64,000 bases of DNA from Alphaproteobacteria bacterium. Its GTDB lineage: Bacteria > Myxococcota_A > UBA796 > GCA-2862545. The position numbers were made by a program, and so were the translations under genes. Shown piece after piece: positions 41,509-49,969 of this stretch. Below the pieces are notes generated by a model. That model saw only the letters and a list, made by a program, of their open reading frames with translations, had not been told where the DNA came from and did no database searches. How positions within the stretch are numbered: position 1 is the first letter of the stretch; each line of letters begins with the position of its first letter. The stretch lies in NCBI GenBank assembly GCA_020632875.1, contig JACKET010000015.1, positions 62,001 to 126,000 on the forward strand, given 5' to 3'.

Positions 41509-42513
41509 TCAGAGGCCCAGCTGGCGCTCCAGGAACGCATCGAGCGCGGGATGCGACTCCGTGAGCACCAGCGGGAGCGCCTCGATGCCCGTGAGCTTGC
41601 GCACCAGCGCACGCCCCGCCTCCGTGTTCGTCGCGATGCCCGCGACGAGGTCGGCCTGGCGCCCGAACGCGTGGCAGATGCCGACCACCGCGTACGGGTC
41701 GGAGGCGCACAGCACGAGCGCCTTCACGTGCGGGTCGAGCAGCTCCATCGCCACGTCGCCGTTGTACGGCTCGCTCGGTGAGGCGCCTGCCTCGATCACG
41801 ACGACGTCCAGGTCGTCCGCGGCGAGCCGCGCGAGCAGGCCCTTCGCGGCGACCTCGAAGACCGGGCGCGGGCACACGGTGGACGGCAGCCCCGCGTCCA
41901 CGAAGTCGTAGATCACGGACGCACCGGCGTCGCCCATCGACAGCACGTCGCGGTAGCGCGCCGCGCCCGTGAGCTTCGCGGCCCCCACCCGCAGGCCCCG
42001 CTCGACCAGCCGCCGCACGATGGCCCGCCCCGTGGCGGTCTTCCCGGAGGACATCGAGCTGCCGATGATCAGCACGACCGGCGTGTCGAACGTCGCGTGC
42101 GGGGGCTCGGGGACGCAGTCGGCCATGTTGTACGGCTCGCCGTCGACGTGGACGTGGCCGACGTACACGGTGTGCTGTGGCGACCCGATGAAGGGCGAGC
42201 CCGAGGTGAGCTTCGCGAGCAGCCCGCCGCCGGTCATGACGTCGATGCGCAGGTCGTCTCCCACCGCGTCGAAGGTGCCGCACAGCTCGAGCGTGGCGGC
42301 ACGGTCGCCGAGCGCGCCGACGATCTCGTCGCCGGCGTCGATCTCGACGCGCCGCCCGTCTGCGCGCTCGATGAACCGCGTGGGCTCGTTGCGGTCGAGG
42401 GCACGCACCAGCACGTAGTCCCCTCGCCTCCACGACTCCCGCGGGATGGGGATGGCCTCCCAGTCCCGGGCGAAGTCCGCGATGCGCGTGACGGACGCGA
42501 AGTGGCGGCTCAT
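41509..42513 (-). CDS. P-loop NTPase of unknown function
   Basis: The 334-residue protein has a beta-barrel-like N-terminal part (about 1-125) and a P-loop domain: PVVLIIGSSMSSGKTATGRA with Lys158 as the Walker A lysine, then LRVGAAKLTGAARYRD and LDVVVIEAGASPSEPYNGD. The order resembles MobB/DUF1611-type NTPases that couple ATP to small-molecule or cofactor handling. Its ATG overlaps the M20 peptidase stop (ATGA), and that gene overlaps the flavin reductase gene in the same way. The three products are therefore probably made in fixed ratio for one pathway, which I cannot name. Confidence 0.8.
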   Translation of the reverse strand: MSRHFASVTRIADFARDWEAIPIPRESWRRGDYVLVRALDRNEPTRFIERADGRRVEIDAGDEIVGALGDRAATLELCGTFDAVGDDLRIDVMTGGGLLAKLTSGSPFIGSPQHTVYVGHVHVDGEPYNMADCVPEPPHATFDTPVVLIIGSSMSSGKTATGRAIVRRLVERGLRVGAAKLTGAARYRDVLSMGDAGASVIYDFVDAGLPSTVCPRPVFEVAAKGLLARLAADDLDVVVIEAGASPSEPYNGDVAMELLDPHVKALVLCASDPYAVVGICHAFGRQADLVAGIATNTEAGRALVRKLTGIEALPLVLTESHPALDAFLERQLGL

Positions 42514-43667
42514 GCGGGCCCTCCGGTCGGGGCGCGGAGCAGCAGCGCGAGCAGCGCGGCCCGCTCCACCATCCGGTCGATGAGCACGAACTCGTGCGCC
42601 GCGTGCGCGCCGTCGCCGACCGCGCCGAGCCCGTCGAGCGTCGGGGTGCTCTGGCTCGTCGTGTTCCCGTCGGACGCACCGCCGACGAACGCCTGGGTGA
42701 GCTCGATTCCGAGCGCGGCGGCCGCGCCCTGTGCCTCTTCCCACAGGTGGCGTGCGCCATCCGGCTCCATCGGCGGGCGTCCGACGTTGCCCTCGATCTC
42801 CAGGCGGACCCCCGGCGTGACCGCGGTGAGCCCGTGGATGGCGGCCTCGATGGCCCGCGCGTCCTCGTTCGTGGGGACGCGCACGTCGACGACGCACTGG
42901 CTCCACGGCGCGACGACGTTCGCGCGCATGCCTCCGTCGATGGTCCCGACGTTCACCGACACGCCGCGGACGGGGTCGTTCAGGGCGAACAGGCGCTGGA
43001 TCTGGTGGGAGAGCTCGAGGATGGCGCTCGCGCCGGCCGTCGGGTCGAGCCCGGCGTGCGCGGCCTTGCCGTGCGCCGTGACGGTGAACCGCCCGATGCC
43101 CTTGCGGCCGGTCTTCAGCGCGCCCTGCAGCCCGGCGGACGGCTCCAGCACGTACGCGCGGCACACGACCTTCGCGAGACGCCGCACCCACCGGGTCGAC
43201 TCCTTGCTCCCGAGCTCCTCGTCGGAGTTCACGAGGAGGACGGGCACCGCGGAGGGCGGCAGGTCGAGGGCGTCGAGCGCCCGCAGCGCGTACACGGCCT
43301 GGACGAGCCCGGCCTTCATGTCGTACGTGCCGGGGCCGCGGACGCGCTCCGCATCGGCCTCGACGGGCATGGTCCCGAGCGTGCCGACCGGCCAGACGGT
43401 GTCCATGTGGCCGAGCAGGAGCTGGGTCGGCGCCCCCTTCTCGCGGTCGCGGGGACGCGCGTACAGCACGCCGCCGAACTCGGCGCCCGGCACCATCTCG
43501 ACGCGCATCCCGAGGTCGGCGAGCGCGGCGGCCAGCAGGGTGAAGGGCCGCGCGAGGGTCTGCGGATCGTCGGTCGGGGACTCGATCCTCGCGAGATCGA
43601 GGAGCATGTCGCGCATGCCGTCCCGGGCGTCCTTCAGGAACCCCTGGATGCGGGACGCCTCGGTCAT
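42510..43667 (-). CDS. M20-family metallopeptidase (carboxypeptidase G2-like)
   Basis: The 385-residue protein shows LLGHMDTVWPVGTLG (His-x-Asp metal ligand and catalytic Asp), GPGTYDMKAGLVQAVYAL (bridging Asp), VLLVNSDEELGS (catalytic Glu pair), a dimerisation domain GRFTVTAHGKAAHAGLDP, and a final GAHAAHEFV metal His. It should cleave an amide bond next to a carboxylate, such as a C-terminal Glu or an N-acyl group. There is no signal peptide. It is coupled by ATGA overlaps to both neighbours, which makes an amide of a flavin-linked or redox metabolite a possible substrate; this is inference. Confidence 0.92.
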   Translation of the reverse strand: MTEASRIQGFLKDARDGMRDMLLDLARIESPTDDPQTLARPFTLLAAALADLGMRVEMVPGAEFGGVLYARPRDREKGAPTQLLLGHMDTVWPVGTLGTMPVEADAERVRGPGTYDMKAGLVQAVYALRALDALDLPPSAVPVLLVNSDEELGSKESTRWVRRLAKVVCRAYVLEPSAGLQGALKTGRKGIGRFTVTAHGKAAHAGLDPTAGASAILELSHQIQRLFALNDPVRGVSVNVGTIDGGMRANVVAPWSQCVVDVRVPTNEDARAIEAAIHGLTAVTPGVRLEIEGNVGRPPMEPDGARHLWEEAQGAAAALGIELTQAFVGGASDGNTTSQSTPTLDGLGAVGDGAHAAHEFVLIDRMVERAALLALLLRAPTGGPA

Positions 43668-44254
43668 CGCTCGAACCCCGTGTGGTACGGCAGCCGGTTC
43701 GTCGCGTCGATCGTCGCGAACCGGTCGGGGTACAGGAACGCGAGCAGCGGGTGGCGGTGCACGAGGTCGTTGTCGTCGGTGTCCGGGCCGCGCAGCAGCT
43801 CGGCGTCGACGCGCGCCGCGACGACCTTCCCGATGATGAGGGAGTTCTCGCCGAGGTCGTCGATCGTGCGGTGCAGCTCGCACTCGAGCGCGATGCCGCA
43901 GCCCTTCACGAGGACCCCGTCCACCTTCTGCGCCGGCTCGACCTCCACCGCGGCGAGCGTGGGCTTCTCGCCCCCCTCGACCCGCGGACCGGCGGCCATC
44001 ACGATGGGCAGGATGGCCTCGGGCGACGGGAAGCTCACCGTGAACACGCCCGTGCGCACGGCGTTCCGCCACGTCGCGTGGCGCGGCGTGCACACGAAGC
44101 CGAACCAGCTCTGCCAGCTCATCGGCATCGCGAGGTGTTTCGGCGCGAGGTCGTGGGACCCGTCCGCCTCCATCGTGCCGACGAGCACGAGCGGGGCGAC
44201 CATGTACACCTGGTCCCAGATGGGCTGGCGCACGTCGAGCTCGATGTAGGGCAT
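43664..44254 (-). CDS. Flavin reductase-like (FMN-binding split-barrel) protein
   Basis: The 196-residue protein has the flavin-reductase-like fold: VYMVAPLVLVGTMEADGSHD, MSWQSWFGFVCTPRHATWRN, TGVFTVSFPSPEAILP and LECELHRTIDDLGENSLIIGKV. These match FMN-binding reductases that supply reduced flavin or act directly on small substrates. It is the first gene of a three-gene coupled unit with the M20 peptidase and the P-loop NTPase, joined by an ATGA overlap at 43664-43667. Confidence 0.9.
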   Translation of the reverse strand: MPYIELDVRQPIWDQVYMVAPLVLVGTMEADGSHDLAPKHLAMPMSWQSWFGFVCTPRHATWRNAVRTGVFTVSFPSPEAILPIVMAAGPRVEGGEKPTLAAVEVEPAQKVDGVLVKGCGIALECELHRTIDDLGENSLIIGKVVAARVDAELLRGPDTDDNDLVHRHPLLAFLYPDRFATIDATNRLPYHTGFER

Positions 44255-44300
44255 CCGTCCTCCGGGGACGGCGGTTTTGCACGACGCGTGCCAGTCGGCG

Positions 44301-45026
44301 TCAGCCTCCGAGGAGGGCGACGCAGTCCGACCAGCCCATCGCGCGCGCGAGATCCAGCGCGGAGTCGCCGAGCGCATTCGGAACGGTGGGGTCGGCGCCG
44401 CGGGCGAGCAGCTCCCGGACCAGGGGCGTCGCACCGCCGAGCGCCATCGAATGGAGGAGGGTGAACCCGAGGTCGTCGGCCTGGGACACCGCATCCGGCG
44501 CGCCGTCGAGGTACGCCTGGAGCGACGGGAGCATGTTGGCGGCCATCGGGTGCCCGTCGGCCGCCGAGGCCGGGAACAGGCGCTCCCCCGCGGGGTCTCC
44601 GAAGTCCAGACCCCACGCCGCGTCGTGCGCGTCGCGGTCGGCGGGGCTCATCGTCGCGCGCATCGCGTTCACCGTGAACGCGCCGTACGCGATGCCCTCG
44701 AGGGTGTAGATCCAGTCGCTGATCTCCCGGACCGGCAGGCTCACCGGATCGCCCTGAGCCACGGACCGCAGCGCATTCGGCTCGTTCATCAGCGTCCCGT
44801 GGACCTCGCGGCCGTCGAAGAACACGTCCCCCACCCACATCTGCTCGACGTCCTCCCCTTCGTCGCTGAACGGGGCCTTGATCGCCGCGAGACCGAGGCC
44901 CGGCACGATGCGTCGCTGCTCCCAGTGCAGCTCACGCCAGAAGTACGGGAACGTCTCGCGCGCACGGGCCATCGCGGCCTGCATCGCCTCGTCGAGACCC
45001 GCGTAGAACACCGGGGAATCCGCCAC
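44301..45026 (-). CDS. DUF2314 protein with ankyrin repeats
   Basis: The 241-residue protein begins at GTG 45026 (GGAGG five bases upstream; GTG 45032 is an alternative). Residues about 10-110 match the YegJ/DUF2314 pattern (ARETFPYFWRELHWEQRRI, GLAAIKAPFSD, EQMWVGDVFFDGREVHGTL, GDPVSLPVREISDWIY). The C-terminus holds ankyrin-like repeats (GFTLLHSMALGGATPLVREL, GADPTVPNALGDSALDLARA). DUF2314 domains are found in effector-immunity settings; no toxin gene is adjacent here. It is cytoplasmic and probably a protein-binding module. Confidence 0.85.
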   Translation of the reverse strand: MADSPVFYAGLDEAMQAAMARARETFPYFWRELHWEQRRIVPGLGLAAIKAPFSDEGEDVEQMWVGDVFFDGREVHGTLMNEPNALRSVAQGDPVSLPVREISDWIYTLEGIAYGAFTVNAMRATMSPADRDAHDAAWGLDFGDPAGERLFPASAADGHPMAANMLPSLQAYLDGAPDAVSQADDLGFTLLHSMALGGATPLVRELLARGADPTVPNALGDSALDLARAMGWSDCVALLGG

Positions 45027-45175
45027 GGTCACCTCCGCGCGGAGTCTACGCCAGGCCCCGGCACGCGGGGTCGCAACGTCTTGACGGTCATGACGTTCAG
45101 TGGTGGTGAGTCCGTCGGGACGACGCCCGCTTGCGGGCGGTGGACGGCGGAATACTCGGGCGGCGGGAGGGAGCC

Positions 45176-45703
45176 ATGTCCGACGCGCTCGAACGATCCG
45201 GTGGCGAATGCGAGCTGTGCGGCTCGAACGACGGTGTGGAGGCCGTGCCGGTCGCCCCGCGGCCCGACGCCATCGCCGCGTGCGCGACGTGCCGCGCGCA
45301 GCTCGCGGGCACCGCGCCCGACGCGAGCCACTGGCTGTGCCTGCAGGGCTCCGCGTGGAGCGAGGTCCCCGCCGTGCAGGTCGTGGCCTGGCGCATGCTC
45401 GGCCGGCTCGATGCGGGCTGGGCGCTCGAGCTGCGCGACCAGCTGTGGCTCGACGACGACACGCTCGCGTGGGCGAAAGATGCCGCGACCGGGCCCGCCG
45501 TCGTGGACTGCAACGGCACCCCCCTGGCCGACGGCGACACCGTGACGCTCGTGAAGGACCTCGACGTGAAGGGCGCCGGGTTCACCGCGAAGCGCGGCAC
45601 GGTCGTGAAGAACATCCGGCTCGGCGACGACCCCGGGCTCGTCGAAGGCCGCGTGAACAACACGTCCATCTACCTGAAGACCGAGTTCATCAAGCGCGCG
45701 TGA
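45176..45703 (+). CDS. phnA: PhnA-domain protein
   Basis: The 175-residue product has an N-terminal zinc ribbon (CELC, Cys12/15, and CATC, Cys36/39) and the C-terminal PhnA domain: VVDCNGTPLADGDTVTLVKD, then KRGTVVKNIRLGDDPGLVEG and a terminal YLKTEFIKRA. The family is conserved and named for the phn region, but a role in phosphonate use is not established. GGGAGGGAGCC immediately precedes the ATG at 45176, supporting this start over the upstream one. It converges with the duplicated-domain gene. Confidence 0.92.
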   Translation: MSDALERSGGECELCGSNDGVEAVPVAPRPDAIAACATCRAQLAGTAPDASHWLCLQGSAWSEVPAVQVVAWRMLGRLDAGWALELRDQLWLDDDTLAWAKDAATGPAVVDCNGTPLADGDTVTLVKDLDVKGAGFTAKRGTVVKNIRLGDDPGLVEGRVNNTSIYLKTEFIKRA

Positions 45704-45707
45704 GGCC

Positions 45708-46523
45708 CTACGCCAGCGCGGTGTTCCGCAGCACGCCCTCGAGACCGCCCAGCGGCAGGCGGAGATCCGCGAGCCCATCGCCGGAGAGCCGCACCTGGTC
45801 GCCCTCTCCGTCCACGCGGAACCAGCCGTAGCCCCCGCCCCTCGGGAGCACGCGGTGCACGTCCGGCCCCAACACCGGCAGCACGTCCTCCACGAGCCGC
45901 GCGAGCCACGCGTCCGGATCGCCCGGGAACACGAAGCTCTCCCCACCACACCGGAGCACGAGGGACTCCCCCCGCTCCAGCCGCACCGCCCCTTCGGCCT
46001 CGCGCCGCGGAGGTGCGGCAGGGATCGGGCCCAGCACGTCCGGCCCGCCCTCGACGGGCTTCCACGCCGCCCAGGCCATCGCCGCCGCCCGGCGGTCCTC
46101 GCGGAGCGCCTTCACGTCGAATCCATCCATGCCGAGCGCGACGAGCAGGCCCGCGAGCTGGCCGGCACACCGCAGCTGGCCCTCCACGAAGGGGCGAATC
46201 GCGACCCGACCGCTCGGGAGCCCGTCCCCGCCGAGCCGGACCCACTCGCCCTCGACGTCCATGCGCAGGTAGCCGTACTCGGTCGTGCGGCTCGCCACGG
46301 CGTGCCCGGTCTCGAGCAGCGGCACGAGCGCCTCGAGGCACACCTGGATCAGGGGGACGAGCGTGTCGTCCCATGCGAGCTCGAGGTCGTCGCTGCGGAG
46401 CTCCCAGCGGCCTTCGATGTCCCACGGGCGGGTGAGGTCCTCGGCGAGCTCGACGGCGCGCTGCAGGGCCACGTCGCTCGGGAGCGTCTCGTCACCGACG
46501 TGGACGTGGAAGTCGATCTGCAT
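45708..46523 (-). CDS. Uncharacterised protein with internal duplication
   Basis: The 271-residue protein contains two related halves: YGYLRMDVEGEWVRLGGDGL (about residue 80) and YGWFRVDGEGDQVRLSGDGL (about 233), each followed by a hydrophobic strand and a Gly/Leu segment. It has no signal peptide, membrane helix or recognised motif. The duplication suggests a two-domain beta protein. The ATG at 46523 is the natural start, with repeat DNA upstream. It ends 4 bases from the converging PhnA gene. Confidence 0.72.
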   Translation of the reverse strand: MQIDFHVHVGDETLPSDVALQRAVELAEDLTRPWDIEGRWELRSDDLELAWDDTLVPLIQVCLEALVPLLETGHAVASRTTEYGYLRMDVEGEWVRLGGDGLPSGRVAIRPFVEGQLRCAGQLAGLLVALGMDGFDVKALREDRRAAAMAWAAWKPVEGGPDVLGPIPAAPPRREAEGAVRLERGESLVLRCGGESFVFPGDPDAWLARLVEDVLPVLGPDVHRVLPRGGGYGWFRVDGEGDQVRLSGDGLADLRLPLGGLEGVLRNTALA

Positions 46524-46640
46524 GAGGCCTCGGGGGATGGTGGACCGGACCGTGGACCGTCGGGGGCCGTGGACCGTGGACCGTGGGCCGTGGGCCGTCG
46601 GGAGCCGAGACGTATCGCGTTGGCGCCGACGCCCGCACCG

Positions 46641-47665
46641 CGTCGTCTACGACGAGTCGGGATCCCGCAGCCGACACCCACAGCGCAGCCGTCTCCGACG
46701 AGCCGGATTGCTGCTTCGAGCGCACATTCGGGCACGCGCACGCGCACGCGCACGCGCACGGGTCGGGCTCGAACGCCCTGCCGATCCGGGGCTCTCCTGA
46801 CCTCCTCGATCGCGACAGGCAGAGCCCGAAGGGTCCGGTTCCCCCACGCCCTGCCACAGCCACTCGACCCACCTGGGGAACCGGATCCTGGGACTGCCGG
46901 GTCTACCGACCGGCAAGGCCGCCGCAGGCGAGCCGCGCAGCGCGCTCCGCGCGCGGAGTAATGGGTAGACCGGACGCTCTCACCCGCCATCCCCGTCCTC
47001 TACGACGAGCCGGGATCCCGCAGCCGACACCCGCAGCTCCGCGGTCTCCGACGAGCCGGGATCCCGCGGCCGACACCCGCAGCTCCGCCGTCTGCAACGA
47101 GCCGGGATCCCGCAGCCGACACCCGCAGCTCCGCCGTCTACGACGAGCCGGGATCCCGCAGCCGACACCCGCAACGGCGTCGTCTCCGACGGGCCGGATT
47201 GGAACTTCGAGCGTCACATTCGGGCACGGGCACGGGCACGGGCACGGATCGAGCGCCCTGCCGATCCGGGCTCTCCTGACCTCCTCGATCGCGACAGGCA
47301 GAGCCTGAAGGGTCCGGTTCCCCCACGCCCTGCCACAGCCACTCGACCGCCCGGGGAACCGGATCCTGGGACTGCCGGGTCTACCGACCGCGCCGCAGGC
47401 GAGCCGCGCAGCATCGCGCAGCGCGCGGCCGATGGGTAGACCGGACGCTCACCGCCATCCCCATCGTCTACGACGAGCCAGGGTCCGGTTCTCACCCGCC
47501 ATCCCCATCGTCTACGACGAGCCGGGATCCCGCAGCCGACACCCGCAGCTCCGCGGTCTACGACGAGGCGGGATCCCGCGGCCGACACCCGCGACGGCGT
47601 CGTCTCCGACGAGCCAGAATGCCACTTCGAGCGCACATTCGCGCACGGGCACGCGCACCGGTCGG
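46641..47665 (+). repeat. Dispersed structured repeat R1, copy D (two modules plus long 46-bp array)
   Basis: Hairpin 1 occurs at 46834/46875 and again at 47313/47353 (TCCGGTTCCCC with GGGGAACCGGA). The first module also has intact GGTCTACC/GGTAGACC and GCGCGCTCCGCGCGC stems; in the second the inner stem is partly eroded. GCGCAC hexamers lie at about 46735-46760 and GGGCAC hexamers at 47221-47245. Four 46-bp units separate the modules. It fills a divergent promoter region; no gene was found. Confidence 0.87.
46998..47185 (+). repeat. 46-bp tandem array inside R1 copy D
   Basis: Units start at 46998, 47044, 47090 and 47136, exactly 46 bases apart, each shaped as GTCTCCGACGAGCCGGGATC then CCGC-GGCCGACACCCGCAGCTCCGC. 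Differences between units are single bases, and there is no unique spacer, so it is not a CRISPR array. A three-unit array with the same period begins at 22183. Confidence 0.9.
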
Positions 47666-47685
47666 GCCTCGAGCGCTCGCTCGGG

Positions 47686-47894
47686 GAGGCATCGCCCCCG
47701 GAACGCATCCTCCGCCGAGGCATCGGGGGTTCAACGCATCCTCGGGCCCCTTCGCGGGTCGACCAGCCGATCCGGCCGACGAGCGAAGGCCGAGAATTGT
47801 CGACCCGACTCCGCCCGGATGCCCCCGCGGAGCGTCCAGGATGCGTTGAACCCCCGATGCTTCCGGCGAGGATGCGTTTCCCACCCGATGCCTC
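47686..47894. repeat. 57-bp imperfect inverted repeat
   Basis: The left arm 47686-47742 and right arm 47838-47894 are reverse complements with about 9 mismatches in 57; the inner 22 bases (GCATCGGGGGTTCAAC then GCATCC) match exactly. Each arm itself holds two copies of a GAGGCATCG-n6-AACGCATCC-like unit. The 95-base centre contains GGTCGACC/GTCGAC-type short palindromes. It lies between R1 copy D and the vWA gene. Confidence 0.88.
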
Positions 47895-48021
47895 CCTTCA
47901 CCTCGATCCCGTCTGCCGGGCGGATCCCGGATCGCGGAACCCACACTCCGGGAGAACGCCCTTCTACCGAACCGAATCCGCCCCCGCACTTCGCGCTCCA
48001 CCGCCCACGATCCGCCCCCTG

Positions 48022-48030
48022 TGTAAGCCC
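48022..48030 (+). promoter_or_regulatory. Possible shared promoter element upstream of the vWA gene
   Basis: TCCGCCCCCT followed by GTGTAAGCCCGCG lies 56 bases before the vWA ATG and resembles the block 71 bases before the alpha-2-macroglobulin ATG. No other candidate promoter stands out between the inverted repeat and the gene. Confidence 0.35.
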
Positions 48031-48077
48031 GCGCCCGAGAACCCGTTGGCCAGGCGTCACCGGTTCGGAGGTTCCCG

Positions 48078-49439
48078 ATGCTCACCCTGCTCCTGTCGCT
48101 CTCTTTCGCCGCCGAGAAGCCCGCCTGGGCACCCACCACGTTCACGCTGCCGAGCACGATCAACAAAATCCCGATCACGCGCACCGAGATCGACGGCTGG
48201 ATCCAGCGGAGCGCGGGCGCCGGGACCTACGGCTACGGCTACGACGACGGTGGCTACGAGCCCTCGGTCGCAGGCGGCGGGGCGAAGGGCTCGCGGCGCT
48301 ACTCGGCGGTCCCGTCGATGGCACCGCCGCCGCCCCCCGCTCCGCCGAAGTCGAAGCCCGCAGAGGACTACGAGGGCGCCATCGGACGCGTCGCCCAGAA
48401 CGACAGCCCGCTCAAGGCCGGGACGACCGACGACAATGCCGCGTTCGGCGAGTTCCTCGAGTTCCTCGCCACGTGGAAGGACAAGCCCGGCATCGCGGGG
48501 AACCACGTCGAGATGGACGTGACGAAGCACTCGGCCATCCAGGTGCGTGGCGCGGACGGCTCGCCGCTGCCCGGCGCGCGCGTCACGGTCTCGCAGGACG
48601 GCCGGCACGTGTGGAGCGGCACGACTTACGGCGACGGCCACGCGCCGTTCTTCCCCGATGTCGTGGGTGCGAAGGGCGGCGACTTCCAGGTGCAGGTCAC
48701 GCACGACTCCGTCGGCACCCGCACCGAGTGGGACGGCGCGAAGCCGCTCGTCCTGTCACTCGACGACACCGCGAAGCAGGTCGTCGACCTCGACGTGGTC
48801 TTCGTCATCGACACGACCGGCTCGATGTCGGACGAGATCGACCGCATCAAGCAGACGCTCCTGACCGTCACGGCGCAGGTGCAGGACCTCGATCGGCCCA
48901 TCGACCTGCGGTACGGCGCGGTGCTCTACCGCGACCTCGGCGACGAGTACCTCACGCGCCACACGCCGCTCACGAAGGACCTGAAGGCCTTCGACCAGAA
49001 GCTCCAGGGCATCCAGGCGAACGGCGGCGGCGACGGTCCCGAGTCGTTCAACCAGGGCCTCGCCGTGGCGGTGGGCGAGATGGACTGGCGCGAAGACGCC
49101 GCGAAGCTCGTCTTCCTCGTGGCCGACGCACCTCCGCACATGGACTACGAGAACGACGTGGACTACGCCCGCGTCTCGCAGAGCGCGCTGTCCCAGGGCA
49201 TCCGCATCCACACGGTGGCGGCGTCCGGCCTCGACGACTTCGGCAGCCTCGTGTTCCGCCAGACCGCGCAGCTGACCCAGGGCCAGTTCATCTTCATCGA
49301 GTACGGCTCGACGGCGGCGAGCGCCGCGGACCACGGGGTCACGGGCCCCGTGCAGAGCAACAACCTCGACGCCATCCTGCTGCGCCAGATCACGCGCGAG
49401 GTCGAGGGCTGGGGCACCCGCCTCGTCGCGATGAAGTAG
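48078..49439 (+). CDS. Exported von Willebrand factor A domain protein
   Basis: The 453-residue protein has a short signal (MLTLLLSLSFAAEK), a Gly/Tyr and Pro-rich linker, and an Ig-like segment (AIQVRGADGSPLPGARVTVS). The vWA domain carries the MIDAS sequence DTTGSMS (Asp245, Ser249, Ser251), then DLRYGAVLYRDLGDEY and LVFLVADAPPHMD. vWA domains bind protein partners through a metal. The GSxxxxxGDGPES segment fits the family of exported vWA proteins with metalloprotease or adhesion roles. GGAGG lies 6 bases before the ATG. It is downstream of the large repeat-filled region. Confidence 0.9.
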   Translation: MLTLLLSLSFAAEKPAWAPTTFTLPSTINKIPITRTEIDGWIQRSAGAGTYGYGYDDGGYEPSVAGGGAKGSRRYSAVPSMAPPPPPAPPKSKPAEDYEGAIGRVAQNDSPLKAGTTDDNAAFGEFLEFLATWKDKPGIAGNHVEMDVTKHSAIQVRGADGSPLPGARVTVSQDGRHVWSGTTYGDGHAPFFPDVVGAKGGDFQVQVTHDSVGTRTEWDGAKPLVLSLDDTAKQVVDLDVVFVIDTTGSMSDEIDRIKQTLLTVTAQVQDLDRPIDLRYGAVLYRDLGDEYLTRHTPLTKDLKAFDQKLQGIQANGGGDGPESFNQGLAVAVGEMDWREDAAKLVFLVADAPPHMDYENDVDYARVSQSALSQGIRIHTVAASGLDDFGSLVFRQTAQLTQGQFIFIEYGSTAASAADHGVTGPVQSNNLDAILLRQITREVEGWGTRLVAMK

Positions 49440-49456
49440 GCGACGAGGAAGCGACG

Positions 49457-49969
49457 CTACGCAGAACCACTCCAGCCCGTCAGCGCTTCCGCCAGCCGAT
49501 TCACGAGGCCCGGTGCATTCGTGGCGAGGTGGTCGCGCACCTCGCGTAGGCGGTCGCGATGCAGCGTCATGAGCGTGCGCACGTCCTCCTTGTCTCGCGG
49601 ACGGAAAGCGTCCAACTTCATCAGCACGAGGCCCGGGAGGGAGATGACGGGGATGTCGTCGGTGGCCGCGAGCTCGGTGTTCAGCGATGGGAACTCGGGC
49701 GGCACGCTCATGATGTCGGTGTGTCCGATGGCGACGAGGTCCTTGAGCTCTTCCCGGTACACGAGGAGCGGCGTCGTCATCTCGAATGCCTCCTCCCCGA
49801 CCATGAAGTCCACATCCTTCGTCGCTCGTGGATGGCCGTGGACCCCGACGGCCAGCCCCCCGATCAGCGCATGGGGAACGCCGAGCTCGCGAAGGCGTCG
49901 AGAAACCTCGACGGCGTGATCGACGATCGAGCCCGCCACCACGTCGCGAAGGGCATCCACTGCGCTCAC
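49457..49969 (-). CDS. Minimal nucleotidyltransferase (MNT/AbiEii-like), probable toxin partner
   Basis: The 170-residue protein starts at GTG 49969, overlapping the antitoxin-like gene's stop as GTGA. The nucleotidyltransferase motif is IGGLAVGVHGHPRATKDVDF, with GG at 37-38 and Asp52/Asp54 as metal ligands. LPGLVLMKLDAFRPRDKEDV follows, with a third acidic and a Lys position typical of AbiEii/DUF6036-type proteins. Such proteins transfer nucleotides to tRNA or protein in toxin-antitoxin pairs. Coupling to an upstream HTH protein supports a toxin role. Confidence 0.85.
   Translation of the reverse strand: MSAVDALRDVVAGSIVDHAVEVSRRLRELGVPHALIGGLAVGVHGHPRATKDVDFMVGEEAFEMTTPLLVYREELKDLVAIGHTDIMSVPPEFPSLNTELAATDDIPVISLPGLVLMKLDAFRPRDKEDVRTLMTLHRDRLREVRDHLATNAPGLVNRLAEALTGWSGSA

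Noticed and set aside
46998..47185. 46-bp repeat array considered as a CRISPR
   Set aside because: Units are contiguous and nearly identical along their whole length with no unique spacers, and no cas gene is present in the window.
47721..47743. GGTTCAA-containing block considered as part of a tRNA
   Set aside because: There is no cloverleaf around it; the sequence belongs to the 57-bp inverted repeat.
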